NCBI RefSeq assembly: GCF_017814945.1
Contig: NZ_JAGIPX010000007.1
Location: 152,417 to 216,416 of the forward strand
Direction of reading: 5' to 3'
Source: Paraburkholderia sp. LEh10
GTDB lineage: Bacteria > Pseudomonadota > Gammaproteobacteria > Burkholderiales > Burkholderiaceae
Length of the DNA: 64,000 nucleotides
Program-made: the position numbers and the translations under genes
Shown here: piece by piece, positions 8,872 through 18,804 of the stretch
How the letters are laid out: each line of letters starts with the position of its first letter
How positions within the stretch are numbered: position 1 is the stretch's first letter
The notes under the pieces: model-generated
The model's input: the letters and a program-made list of their open reading frames with translations, nothing else
What the model was told of the DNA's origin: nothing
Databases searched by the model: none

Positions 8872-9810
8872 ATGCTTGCATACACGTTGCGCCGGACGCT
8901 GTGGGCGATCCCGACGATTCTGGCCGTGATCACCGCATGCTATCTGCTGCTGCATCTCACGCCCGGTGGTCCGTTCGATACCGAGAAGCAGTTGTCGGCG
9001 GCCACGATCGCGAACCTGAACGCGCGCTATCACCTCGACGAACCGCTGTGGAAGCAGTACCTGCACTATCTGTGGGGACTGTTGCACGGCGATCTCGGCC
9101 TGTCGTTCCGCTACGCCGACTGGTCCGTCACCGACCTCGTGCTCAAGGCGCTGCCCGTGAGTCTCGGCGTCGGCGGCGTCTCGGTGCCGTTCGCGGTCGT
9201 GATCGGCGTCGGGCTCGGCACGATTGCGGCCGTGCGCCGCGATAGCGTGATCGATCATGCCGTGATGGTGCTCGGCAACGTCGGCAACGTCGTGCCGCCG
9301 TTCGTGCTCGGCCCGCTGCTGGTATGGGTGTTCGCCATTCTGCTGAAGACCGCGGACGGCCACGGCTGGCTGCCCGCGGGCGGCTGGGGCGAAGGCGAGT
9401 GGCGCTATCGCGTGCTGCCCATCGCGCTGCTCACGATCATCAACGTCGCGCTGATCGCGCGCGTGATGCGCGGCAGCATGATCGAAGTGCTGTCGGGCAA
9501 CTTCATCCGCACGGCGCGCGCGAAGGGTCTGCCCGCGCACACGATCGTGCTGCGCCACGCGATGAAGCCCGCGCTGATGCCCGTCGTGTCGCTGCTCGGC
9601 TCCGTGTGCATCTCGTCGATCACAGCGGCCGTCGTCACCGAATCGGTGTTCGCGCTGCCGGGTATCGGGCAGCTCGTCGTCAACGGCGCAATCAACCGCG
9701 ACTACACGCTCGTGCTCGGCCTCGTCGTGCTGACGACGGCCGTCGCCGTTCTGTTCAACCTGCTCGTCGACCTTGCGTATGCATGGCTCGATCCGCGTAT
9801 CCGCTATTGA
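8872..9810 (+). CDS. oppB: Oligopeptide ABC transporter permease OppB
   Basis: A 312-residue inner-membrane permease with six predicted helices. It starts MLAYTLRRTLWAIPTILAV, as OppB/DppB proteins do. The cytoplasmic EAA loop that docks the ATPases is seen as ARAKGLPAHTIVLRHAMKPA. The length is normal. It pairs with OppC to form the membrane channel. It is co-transcribed with oppA upstream and with oppC, 16 bases downstream. Confidence 0.93.
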   Translation: MLAYTLRRTLWAIPTILAVITACYLLLHLTPGGPFDTEKQLSAATIANLNARYHLDEPLWKQYLHYLWGLLHGDLGLSFRYADWSVTDLVLKALPVSLGVGGVSVPFAVVIGVGLGTIAAVRRDSVIDHAVMVLGNVGNVVPPFVLGPLLVWVFAILLKTADGHGWLPAGGWGEGEWRYRVLPIALLTIINVALIARVMRGSMIEVLSGNFIRTARAKGLPAHTIVLRHAMKPALMPVVSLLGSVCISSITAAVVTESVFALPGIGQLVVNGAINRDYTLVLGLVVLTTAVAVLFNLLVDLAYAWLDPRIRY

Positions 9811-9826
9811 TATCGATGAGATCCCG

Positions 9827-10717
9827 ATGAGAATGCCACCTGTTACCTTGAGCGTCGTCGATGCGCCGCCTTCGCGCAGCCCGCTCGCGACGGCCGCACG
9901 CCGCTTCATGCGCAACCGCGCAGCGTTTGCCGCGTTGCTGCTGCTCGTCTTCATCGTGCTCGCGTGCTTCGCCGGGCCGCTCCTGTCGCCCAACAATGCA
10001 ATCGACAGCGACTGGGCCGCGATCAGTCTCGCGCCGACCTTCGCGAACATGCACTGGTTCGGCACCGACGAACTTGGCCGCGACCTGCTCGTGCGCACGC
10101 TCGTCGGCGGGCGCGTGTCGCTCGAAGTCGGCCTGCTCGGCACGCTCGTGTCGGGACTGTTCGGCGTCGCGTGGGGCGCGACGGCGGGCTATCTGGGCGG
10201 GCGCGTCGATGCCGTGATGATGCGCATCGTCGACATGATGTACGCGATCCCCTACATGCTGATCGCGATCCTGATGATGACCCTCTTCGGCCGCGCGTTC
10301 TATCTCGTCGTGCTGACGATCAGCGCGTTTTCGTGGCTCGACATGGCGCGCGTCGTGCGCGGCCAAACGTTGTCGTTGCGCTCGCGAGAGTTCATCGATG
10401 CGGCGAAGTCGATCGGCGTCAGTTCGCGCTCGATCATCGCGCGCCATATCGTGCCGAATCTGATCGGCGTGGTGGTCGTCTATGCGACGGTCACGGTGCC
10501 GGGCATCGTGCTGACGGAATCCGTGCTGTCGTTTCTCGGCCTCGGCGTGCAGGAGCCGATGACGAGCTGGGGCGTGCTGATCCAGGACGGCGCGCAGAAG
10601 CTCGAATCGACGCCGTGGCTGCTGCTGTGCCCCGCGCTGATGCTGTGCGCGACGCTTTATTGCGTGAGCTTCGTCGGCGACGGCTTGCGCGACGCACTCG
10701 ATCCGAAGGACCGTTGA
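9827..10717 (+). CDS. oppC: Oligopeptide ABC transporter permease OppC
   Basis: A 296-residue protein. The ATG at 9827 (MRMPPVTLSVVD) is preferred because an upstream in-frame start at 9773 would lie inside oppB. One N-terminal helix (about residues 35-57) is followed by a five-helix permease core. The GTDELGRDLLVR motif and the EAA loop (EFIDAAKSIGVSSRSIIARH) are typical of OppC/DppC. It forms the channel with OppB. Its stop codon is one base from oppD, indicating tight co-translation. Confidence 0.92.
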   Translation: MRMPPVTLSVVDAPPSRSPLATAARRFMRNRAAFAALLLLVFIVLACFAGPLLSPNNAIDSDWAAISLAPTFANMHWFGTDELGRDLLVRTLVGGRVSLEVGLLGTLVSGLFGVAWGATAGYLGGRVDAVMMRIVDMMYAIPYMLIAILMMTLFGRAFYLVVLTISAFSWLDMARVVRGQTLSLRSREFIDAAKSIGVSSRSIIARHIVPNLIGVVVVYATVTVPGIVLTESVLSFLGLGVQEPMTSWGVLIQDGAQKLESTPWLLLCPALMLCATLYCVSFVGDGLRDALDPKDR

Positions 10718-10718
10718 G

Positions 10719-11704
<986 letters not shown>

Positions 11705-11708
<4 letters not shown>

Positions 11709-12700
11709 GCGCTCAGGAAACGCTACTCAAGGTCGACAACCTCAGCGTGCACTTCCAGATAGCCCAGGGCGGCTACCCGTGGTCGAAAAAGGCGACGCTG
11801 CGCGCCGTCGACGGCGTGTCGTTCGATGTGCGTCGCGGCGAGACGGTTGGCCTCGTCGGAGAATCGGGCTGCGGCAAGTCGACGCTCGCGCGCGCGATCA
11901 TCGGCCTCGCGCCCGTGACGTCGGGCAGCGTGCAATGGAAAGGACGCGAGTCGGTGAACGGCGCATCACGCGACACGACGCAGATTCGCCGCGACGTGCA
12001 GATGATTTTCCAGGACCCGCTCGCGTCGCTCGATCCGCGCATGACGATCGAGCAGATCGTCGGTGAGCCGCTGAAGACGCATCAGCCGCAACTGGGCCGC
12101 GAGGAAACGCGCGTGCGCGTGCGGACGATGCTCGAGCGCGTTGGTTTGAATGCGCATCATCTGCGCCGCTATCCGCATGAGTTCTCGGGCGGCCAGTGTC
12201 AGCGCGTGGGTATCGCGCGCGCGTTGATCGGCGAGCCGCAGCTCGTGATCTGCGACGAACCCGTGTCGGCGCTCGACGTGTCGATTCAGGCGCAAATCGT
12301 CAACCTGCTGCGCGACCTGCAACGCGAGCTGTCGCTGTCGCTGCTGTTCGTCGCGCACGATCTGGCCGTCGTGAAAGCGATCAGCCAGCGCGTGCTCGTG
12401 ATGTACCTCGGCCGCGTGATGGAGTTCGGCGACAAGCGCGATGTCTATCGCGAGCCGCGGCATCCGTACACGCGTGCGCTGCTGTCGGCCGTGCCCGTGC
12501 CCGACCCGGCCGCGGAGCGCGCGCGCGAGCACGTGCTGTTGCGCGGCGAAATCCCGTCGCCGCTCAAGCCGCCTTCCGGCTGCGCGTTCCGCACGCGCTG
12601 CCCCGATGCGATCGATGCGTGCGCGAACGAGCGGCCCGTTGCACAGGCTGCGGGCGTCGGCCACACACAGGTCGCCTGCATACGCGCCGTCATGAGCTGA
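11705..12700 (+). CDS. oppF: Oligopeptide ABC transporter ATPase OppF
   Basis: A 331-residue ABC ATPase starting MSAQETLLKVDNLSVHF. The ATG at 11705 overlaps the oppD stop (ATGA), whereas the longer open frame to the left is only a shadow of oppD. Walker A is GESGCGKST, the signature FSGGQCQRVG, Walker B LVICDEP, and the H-loop is VAHDLAV. The C-terminal extension has the family motif CAFRTRCPDAIDAC. It is the last ATPase gene of the operon, 155 bases before the porin gene. Confidence 0.93.
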
Positions 12701-12766
12701 CGACCTTTTAGCTTCACGAGACCCTATTTCCACGACGCAGCCAGCCGCTGCGCCGAGGGAGGCGTT

Positions 12767-12788
12767 CGTTTGCGCGCCGGCGCAAACG
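12767..12788. other. Hairpin between oppF and the porin gene
   Basis: CGTTTGCGC and GCGCAAACG form a perfect 9-bp stem with a 4-base loop. There is no T run, so it is either a weak attenuator or an mRNA-stabilising structure within the opp-porin transcript. Confidence 0.4.
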
Positions 12789-12855
12789 GGCGAGAAAGCG
12801 TGGTGCGGCCGACCGCCGGGCCACTGTTTCATCAACTAGAAAAAACGGAAATGCA

Positions 12856-14370
12856 ATGACAACCCAAAGATCCACATCAGGAGCATCGAAACTGGCGCTG
12901 CTGGCAATGGGCCTGCCCGCGCTGACGATCGCCACCGCCGCGCTCGCCGAAGACGCAGCCGCGCCAGCCGCCGCAAGCGCAGCCGTTGCCCAGGCCGCGC
13001 CCGCTGCTCAGGCCACGCCCGCCGCCAAGCCCAAAGCGAAGCCGGCGGCGACGACTGTCGCGCAAGCGCAGCCCGAAACGAACAACGCGGTCGTGAATGC
13101 CGAAGCCACGCAGGCCGTCACGCCGCCCGAACAATTGTCGAGCCAGGCCAAGAGCAACGGCCTCGTCGCCGACAGCCATCTGAACCTGCTGTTCCGCAAC
13201 TACGCAGACGTGTTCGACAACGAAGGCGGCCCGCACCGTCACGCGTGGGTTCAGGGCATGCAGGCGAATTTCGAATCGGGCTATACGAAAGGGCCCGTGG
13301 GTCTCGGCGTCGATGCGTCGCTGTTCGCCTCACTGAAACTCGACGGCGGCAACGGCGCGGGCAACATGGTGCACGTGGCGAAGGGCGGCGGAGGCTCGGA
13401 CCAGCTCGCGTGGGCGTATCCCGGCATGTATGACATCAAGGGGCGCATCTCCGAGACGGTCGTCAAATACGGCTTGCAGATCGTCGACAACAACCCGTTC
13501 ATGGAACCGCACGACAACCGCTCGTTGCCGCCGACATTCCTCGGCGTGTCGGCTGTGAGCACCGACGTTCGCAACGTGACGCTCGAAGCAGGCAGCTTCA
13601 CGAAGGTCAACGCACGCGGCCACACGAACCTGACCGACATGACGACGTCGTACGGCGGCACGACGTTCAAGCGTCTGTCCTACTTCGGCGGCAACTGGGA
13701 CTATTCGCCGAACGGCACGGTGTCGCTGTACGCGGACCAGGCAGAGAACGTGTGGAATCAGTTCTACGCGTCGATCGCGCAATCGGTGGGCGACATCAAC
13801 GGCATCAAGTGGGCGGGTCTCGCGAACATCTACTCGACGCAGAATACGGGCTCCGCGCTGCAAGGGCACATCAACAACAACGCGTACAGCCTGTCGCTGT
13901 CGGCGCAGCACGGCCCGCATCAGGTGCTGCTCGGCTTCCAGCAGATTCTCGGCGACCAGTTCTTCGATTACGTGAACGAGACCAACGGTATCTATCTCGT
14001 GAACTCGATGGACGTCGACTACAACGCGCCGCACGAAAAGTCGTTCCAGCTGCGCTATACGTTCGACGGCAAGCACGCAGGCTTGCCCGGCTTCAAGGCG
14101 ATGGTGTGGGGCGTGACGGGCTGGGGCGCGGACGCTTCAGCCGAAGCGGCTGCAAATCCGACGTCGTCGCTGTACTTCAGAAACGGGCAGCCCATCCATG
14201 GCACGCACCATGAAATCGGCTTCATTCCGAGCTACACGCTGCAAAGCGGCCGCTTCAAGGATACGAAGATCACGTTCATCGCGATGTATCACAAGTCGAC
14301 GGCGCATTACTCGGACCCCGACAACATGGAATACCGTCTTGTCGTAAACGTGCCCGTCAAGGTGTTCTAA
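12856..14370 (+). CDS. OprD-family outer-membrane porin
   Basis: A 504-residue protein with a signal peptide (cut near residue 32, after ALAED or ALA). An unusual Ala/Pro/Gln-rich stretch follows to about residue 90. The OprD-like barrel begins at DSHLNLLFRNYADVF and ends in Phe (VNVPVKVF), as expected for BAM insertion. OprD relatives take up basic amino acids, peptides or small acids across the outer membrane. Its position just behind oppABCDF suggests peptide entry. The low-complexity stretch before the barrel is not usual for the family. Confidence 0.85.
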   Translation: MTTQRSTSGASKLALLAMGLPALTIATAALAEDAAAPAAASAAVAQAAPAAQATPAAKPKAKPAATTVAQAQPETNNAVVNAEATQAVTPPEQLSSQAKSNGLVADSHLNLLFRNYADVFDNEGGPHRHAWVQGMQANFESGYTKGPVGLGVDASLFASLKLDGGNGAGNMVHVAKGGGGSDQLAWAYPGMYDIKGRISETVVKYGLQIVDNNPFMEPHDNRSLPPTFLGVSAVSTDVRNVTLEAGSFTKVNARGHTNLTDMTTSYGGTTFKRLSYFGGNWDYSPNGTVSLYADQAENVWNQFYASIAQSVGDINGIKWAGLANIYSTQNTGSALQGHINNNAYSLSLSAQHGPHQVLLGFQQILGDQFFDYVNETNGIYLVNSMDVDYNAPHEKSFQLRYTFDGKHAGLPGFKAMVWGVTGWGADASAEAAANPTSSLYFRNGQPIHGTHHEIGFIPSYTLQSGRFKDTKITFIAMYHKSTAHYSDPDNMEYRLVVNVPVKVF

Positions 14371-14387
14371 GCCGCCTTTTTCGAGCG

Positions 14388-14413
14388 GCGGCGGCCGCGT
14401 GAGCGGTCGCCGC
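14388..14413 (+). terminator. Possible terminator hairpin after the porin gene
   Basis: GCGGCGGCCG and CGGTCGCCGC pair over 10 bases with one G-T pair and a 6-base loop, 18 bases past the porin stop. No T tract follows, so the call is weak. Confidence 0.35.
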
Positions 14414-14553
14414 GCCCCGGTGTCGAAGCACGCGCCGGGGCTGAGCCGACGTTGAGTGGCCCGGCGTGAATCAGGAACACCTATCAACAATACCGCCGGG
14501 TGTTGATGGCAAGCCGGTGGCAAAAGCGGCGATGGCAAAAGCGCTTTCTTCGC

Positions 14554-14853
14554 TCAGAAGACGACCGACACCACGATCGCCAGCCACAGCGCAATCACCC
14601 CGACCAGAAACATATTCCGTGCTATGCGAATCTTCGCATCATTAGTATCCGGCTCGACGGGACTGGTCACCATCCACGGCACGAGCCCCAGAAACGCAAA
14701 GCCGACGATCGCCAGCACCGCGACGAATCTGTCCGCGAGCGTCCAGTTGCCGGCTTCCTGCAGGCCCCAGTAGCCGAGAAAGATGATGCCGAGCGAGAAC
14801 ATCGTCGCGGAAGCCGTGCAGAGCGCCGGCACCGATCCCTGAGGAGTGGGCAT
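14554..14853 (-). CDS. Small hypothetical inner-membrane protein
   Basis: A 99-residue protein with three likely membrane helices: about residues 16-32 (SATMFSLGIIFLGYWGL), 45-62 (VAVLAIVGFAFLGLVPW) and 80-98 (FLVGVIALWLAIVVSV). I recognise no family. Its hydrophobic pattern and absence of shadow-frame repeats support it as a real gene. It is transcribed leftwards, convergent with the porin gene, and 83 bases lie between its start and the end of panE. Confidence 0.6.
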   Translation of the reverse strand: MPTPQGSVPALCTASATMFSLGIIFLGYWGLQEAGNWTLADRFVAVLAIVGFAFLGLVPWMVTSPVEPDTNDAKIRIARNMFLVGVIALWLAIVVSVVF

Positions 14854-14936
14854 GGTCCACCTCGCGTGATTCAGTGCCGTCGATTCTACTTCAGCTTCAC
14901 GCCCATTCGCGACCGATGCGCGCTCGCGTCAAACGC

Positions 14937-15875
14937 TCACGCGGCTTGCCGCGCCTGCCTTGCCTCGTAGGCTTTCAAATGGCTGTAGGCGACGCGCAGC
15001 AGCGACAGTGCGCCTTCCTTCTGCACATCACCGCCGCGTGCGATCAGATCGCCGACGATATGGTCCGCCTCGATGCGCGATTGCCCTTCGATATCGCGCA
15101 GCATCGATGCCGTCAATGGCGAGCCCTCCGCGAACAAGATGCCCTGCGCACGCACATTCGACGCTTCGCCCAACGGATAGCCGTTCGCCGCCGCGATTGC
15201 CTTGCATTCGCCGAACAGGCCTTCGATGATGCGCCGCCCGTCGGGCGTCTTCAGAATGTCGCCGATGGCCGCGCGATGCAGGCAAGTACTTGCCGCGAGC
15301 GTTGCGAGGAACACCCACTTTTCCCACATCTGCTGAAGGATGCTATCCGAGGCCGTCGAATCGAAACCCGCGCCTTCGAATGCCGACGCAACGGCGCGCA
15401 CGCGCTCGCTGATGCCCCCGCCGGTTTCGCCGAAACCGATTGCATGCATGTCGTTCAGATGCACGATTTCGCGCTCGCGGTTGAGCGTCGCGGCGATCAC
15501 GCACTGACCGCCCAACACCTTCTCTGCGCCGAACTTCTGCTTGAGCACGTCGATATGATGCATGCCGTTCAGCACCGGCAAGATCATCGTCGCTTCGCCG
15601 ACGGCGGGCGTGAACGATTCGATCGCGTCGTCGAGGTTGTACGCCTTGCAGCTCAGCAACACGAGATCGTAAGGCTGCGCGATCTGATCAGCGAGCACGG
15701 TCTTCACATCGCGCAGCGTAAGGTCGCCGCGCGGGCTCTTGATGACGAGCCCCGAGCGCCGCAGTTCTTCGGCACGCTTTGCGCGCACGAGAAACGTGAC
15801 ATCGCGGCCCGCCTGCGCTAGACGTCCGCCGAAATAACCGCCTGTCGCACCCGCGCCCACCACTAGAATTCGCAT
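14937..15875 (-). CDS. panE: 2-dehydropantoate 2-reductase (ketopantoate reductase)
   Basis: A 312-residue protein. The N-terminal Rossmann motif is MRILVVGAGATGGYFGGRLA, binding NADPH. The helical C-terminal domain carries the family stretch ending EADHIVGDLIARG. Expected reaction: NADPH-dependent reduction of 2-dehydropantoate to pantoate in the cytoplasm, for pantothenate and CoA synthesis. Paralogues with other 2-oxo acid substrates are common in these genomes, so the physiological substrate is inferred. The thiolase gene lies upstream on the same strand, 143 bases away. Confidence 0.85.
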   Translation of the reverse strand: MRILVVGAGATGGYFGGRLAQAGRDVTFLVRAKRAEELRRSGLVIKSPRGDLTLRDVKTVLADQIAQPYDLVLLSCKAYNLDDAIESFTPAVGEATMILPVLNGMHHIDVLKQKFGAEKVLGGQCVIAATLNREREIVHLNDMHAIGFGETGGGISERVRAVASAFEGAGFDSTASDSILQQMWEKWVFLATLAASTCLHRAAIGDILKTPDGRRIIEGLFGECKAIAAANGYPLGEASNVRAQGILFAEGSPLTASMLRDIEGQSRIEADHIVGDLIARGGDVQKEGALSLLRVAYSHLKAYEARQARQAA

Positions 15876-16018
15876 TGCTCCTCCATTGTCCGTTCATGGC
15901 GCGCGTCAGGGATTTGCGCGCGCCATGTCTGTGCATATGCAGTATGTCGCAAGCGGCTGTTATCCGCAGTGGGCTTGCATGACGCGTTGCGAACAGCGAC
16001 TCTGCAACGAGCCGCGCG

Positions 16019-17203
16019 TCAGACGATTTCCAGCGCGAGCGCGATGCCCTGACCGCCGCCGATGCACAACGTCACGATGCCGCGCTTGAGCCCATCGCGG
16101 CGCATCGAATGGATGAGGCGCGTCGTGAGGACAGCGCCTGTCGCGCCAATGGGGTGGCCGTGCGCAATCGCACCGCCTTCGACGTTGACGATGTCGAGCG
16201 CAAGCCCGAGCTTTTGCGCGACCGCGAGGGGCACGGCAGCAAACGCCTCGTTGATCTCCACACGTTCGACATCGCCGAGTTTCCAGCCTGCGCGCTCGAG
16301 CGCGATCTGCACGGCGGGCACAGGGCCGAGGCCGAACATGCCTGGCTCGACGGCCGCGACGCCGAACGCCGCCAGACGCGCGGACGCTTCGATGCCGTGC
16401 GTATCCGCGTAGTCGCGCCCCGCGACGATCATCGCTGCCGCGCCGCTATTGAGGCCAGGCGCATTGCCCGCGGTGATCGAGCCGTCTGGACGAAACGCGG
16501 GACGCAGCTTCGCGAGCGTTTCGACGGTCGTGTCGGGACGCGGCTGCTCGTCGCGCGCGAACTGCACGGCGCCCTTGCGTCCGGCAATTTCGACGGCGAC
16601 CAGCTCCGCATCGAACACGCCTCGTTCCTGCGCGGCGGCAAAGCGCTGCTGCGAGCGCGCGGCCCATTCGTCCTGTGCCGCGCGCGTCAATTCGGCTTTC
16701 GTCACGAGGTCTTCCGTGTGCCAGCCCGAGTGCTCGTTCGAGAACGCATCGACGAGACCGTCGCGCAACATGCTGTCATGCACCTGCGCGTTGCCCATGC
16801 GGCTGCCCCAGCGGCCGCTTTCGAGCAGATACGGCGCGCGGTCCATGTTCTCCATGCCGCCCGCGACAGCCACGTCGCCGAGTCCGAGCGCGATCTCCTG
16901 CGCGGCCGACACGATCGCCTGCGCGCCCGATCCGCACACGCGGTTCACCGTCAGCGCGGGCACCGACACGGGCACGCCGCCGCCGATCGACGCCTGCCGC
17001 GCGGGGTTCATCTTGTTGCCGGCCTGAACCACGTTGCCCATCACCACGGACGACAACGCCTTCGCATCGATCCCGCCGCGCCGCAGCGTTTCGCGCACGA
17101 CAGCGGCGCCGAGCTGGGTGGCAGGGACATCTTTCAACGATCCGCCAAACGCGCCGATCGGCGTGCGGACGGGATGGGCAATCACGATATCGCGAACATT
17201 CAT
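16019..17203 (-). CDS. Acetyl-CoA C-acyltransferase (thiolase)
   Basis: A 394-residue protein of normal thiolase length. The catalytic residues are all visible: Cys90 in VNRVCGSGAQA, His350 in GHPIGATGA and Cys380 in CIGGGQG. It condenses two acyl-CoA units or cleaves 3-oxoacyl-CoA. Sequence resembles PhaA/BktB-type biosynthetic thiolases, but direction cannot be told from sequence. GGAAGAG lies just before the start. It follows the efflux operon by 67 bases on the same strand, and may be read from it or from its own promoter. Confidence 0.9.
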   Translation of the reverse strand: MNVRDIVIAHPVRTPIGAFGGSLKDVPATQLGAAVVRETLRRGGIDAKALSSVVMGNVVQAGNKMNPARQASIGGGVPVSVPALTVNRVCGSGAQAIVSAAQEIALGLGDVAVAGGMENMDRAPYLLESGRWGSRMGNAQVHDSMLRDGLVDAFSNEHSGWHTEDLVTKAELTRAAQDEWAARSQQRFAAAQERGVFDAELVAVEIAGRKGAVQFARDEQPRPDTTVETLAKLRPAFRPDGSITAGNAPGLNSGAAAMIVAGRDYADTHGIEASARLAAFGVAAVEPGMFGLGPVPAVQIALERAGWKLGDVERVEINEAFAAVPLAVAQKLGLALDIVNVEGGAIAHGHPIGATGAVLTTRLIHSMRRDGLKRGIVTLCIGGGQGIALALEIV

Positions 17204-17270
17204 GGCTCTTCCTTCAAGTTGAAGTGCTGCACTTCGATGCCTCGCGCAAGCGAGGCGCTTTCACTGCCGT

Positions 17271-18761
17271 TCAATTCGCGGCGACGTCCGTTGCCGGCTT
17301 CGTCTTCGCGACATTGGCATTGGCATTGGCATTGGCATTGGCATCGGCATTGGCATTGGCAGGCGCATCCCAGCCGCCGCCGAGCGAGCGATACAGCGCA
17401 ACGGCCGCCTGCGCATGCTCGCGCTTCGCCTGGTTCAACGATTCCGAGTCGCGCAGATATGCCTCTTGTGCATCGAGCACATCGAGGAAACTCGACGCGC
17501 CGCCCTTGTATAGTTCGTTCGACAGACGCAGCGCCTTGCCCGACGCATCGAGCGCGCCCGCGAGCTTCGCGACCTGCGTATCGCCGTTGACGAGATCGCT
17601 GCGCGTGTCCTCGATTTCCTTCAACGCGTTCAGCATCGTCTGCTGCAAGCCGAGTTGCGATTCGCGCATCCGGCTTTCGTTCTGGTCGATGTTCGCGGTA
17701 ATCCGGCCCGCGTTGAAGATCGGGCTGGTCGCGCTCAACGCGGCGCTGAAGAGGTTGTCCGTCAGCGTCGGCAGCCCGAGATACGACGACGCGAGAATGC
17801 CGTCGCTCAGGCTCAGGCGGAACTTCGGATAACGGTCCGCTCTCGCGACACCCACTTCCGCCGCGCGCTGCTCGACGCTCGCATAAGCGGTGCGCACATC
17901 GGGACGGCGCAGCAGCGCTTCGGAAGGCAGCGTCTGCGGCACGCTTTGCGCGGGCACGGGAATCGGCCGCGCCTGCGCCAGCAGCAGACTGTCGACGCTT
18001 TCCGGCGTGCGCCCCGAATACACGGCGATCAGGCTCATGTCGTGCTGGATATCGGACTGGATCTTCGGAATCTGCGCTTGCAGATCCTGCAACTGGTTCT
18101 GCGCGCGCGCGACATCGAGCTGCGTCGAAAGCCCGTATTTCAGGCGCTGTTGCGTGAGCTTCAACGCGCGGCTGCGGATTTCCTGGTTGTCGTTGACGAT
18201 CTGCAACTGCGATTGCGCCCAACGCAAGTCGATATACGCAGCCGCTGCATTGGCAGCCAGCGCGAGCCGCAATTCGTTCAGCGCCGACTGGCGTCCGGAC
18301 ACCTGCGCCTGCGCCGCGAGCACGGCAAGACGCTCGCCGCCGAACACGTCCGGCTGCCACGAAGCCGTCAAGCCGATGCCCGCCTGCTTCACATAGCCAA
18401 GCGGCGGCGGCGTGTTCTGACGCTCGTACGACGCCGTAGCACCCGCGTCGAGCTGTGGCGCAAGCGCGGCACGCTGCTGCTTCGTGATGTCCTGCGCCTG
18501 CCGCACGCGCTCCACGGCGGCCTTCACGTCGAGGTTGTCATTGAGCACGATATCGACGAGCCGGTGCATCGTCGGGTCGCCGAACTGCGACCACCACTCG
18601 TCGGCGTCCACCGTGTCTTTCGGCGCGTCGACGCTCCACGCGTCGGGCGCGACGGTCTTCACGGTCTGCGGCAAATCCGCGTGCGTCGCGGGCTGCACTG
18701 CGCATGCCGCAAGCGTCATGGCGGCGGCAACGGCAAGCGCTTTGGCTACGATCGATTTCAT
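17271..18761 (-). CDS. Outer-membrane efflux lipoprotein (NodT/OprM-type outer-membrane factor)
   Basis: From ATG at 18759-18761 the protein has 496 residues, starting MKSIVAKALAVAAAMTLAAC with the lipobox LAAC. Two outer-membrane-efflux repeats follow; the second includes LRRPDVRTAYASVEQRAAEVGVARADRYP, the usual NodT signature. It forms the outer-membrane channel of the tripartite pump with the HlyD and DHA2 proteins encoded just upstream. The C-terminal tail is an odd Asn-Ala repeat made by a hexanucleotide microsatellite at 17313-17360. A longer start at 18878 is rejected because it would bury the signal peptide. Confidence 0.9.
   Translation of the reverse strand: MKSIVAKALAVAAAMTLAACAVQPATHADLPQTVKTVAPDAWSVDAPKDTVDADEWWSQFGDPTMHRLVDIVLNDNLDVKAAVERVRQAQDITKQQRAALAPQLDAGATASYERQNTPPPLGYVKQAGIGLTASWQPDVFGGERLAVLAAQAQVSGRQSALNELRLALAANAAAAYIDLRWAQSQLQIVNDNQEIRSRALKLTQQRLKYGLSTQLDVARAQNQLQDLQAQIPKIQSDIQHDMSLIAVYSGRTPESVDSLLLAQARPIPVPAQSVPQTLPSEALLRRPDVRTAYASVEQRAAEVGVARADRYPKFRLSLSDGILASSYLGLPTLTDNLFSAALSATSPIFNAGRITANIDQNESRMRESQLGLQQTMLNALKEIEDTRSDLVNGDTQVAKLAGALDASGKALRLSNELYKGGASSFLDVLDAQEAYLRDSESLNQAKREHAQAAVALYRSLGGGWDAPANANADANANANANANVAKTKPATDVAAN
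17313..17360 (-). repeat. Hexanucleotide tandem repeat within the outer-membrane factor gene
   Basis: Eight units of ATTGGC (one variant, ATCGGC, at 17343) read on the plus strand. On the coding strand they encode a run of Asn-Ala pairs with one Asp-Ala near the protein C-terminus. Because the unit is six bases, changes in copy number alter length without breaking the frame. Confidence 0.9.
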
Positions 18762-18804
18762 ATCGGGTCTTTTGATCGGATACGTGGGTTGGGCTTCGCG
18801 CATG

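Noticed and set aside
6871..10143. A 1090-codon open frame on the minus strand across oppA-oppC
   Set aside because: It lies opposite well-identified opp genes. It is Arg/His/Asp-rich, with no family likeness; this is the usual GC-driven antisense openness.
15929..15942. TGCATATGCA near the panE start as a fourth MarR operator
   Set aside because: Only the central ten bases match and the flanks differ. It could be chance, so I did not count it with the three operon copies.
17313..17360. Phase-variable repeat that switches the gene on and off
   Set aside because: The unit is six bases, so the frame is kept whatever the copy number; only tail length changes.
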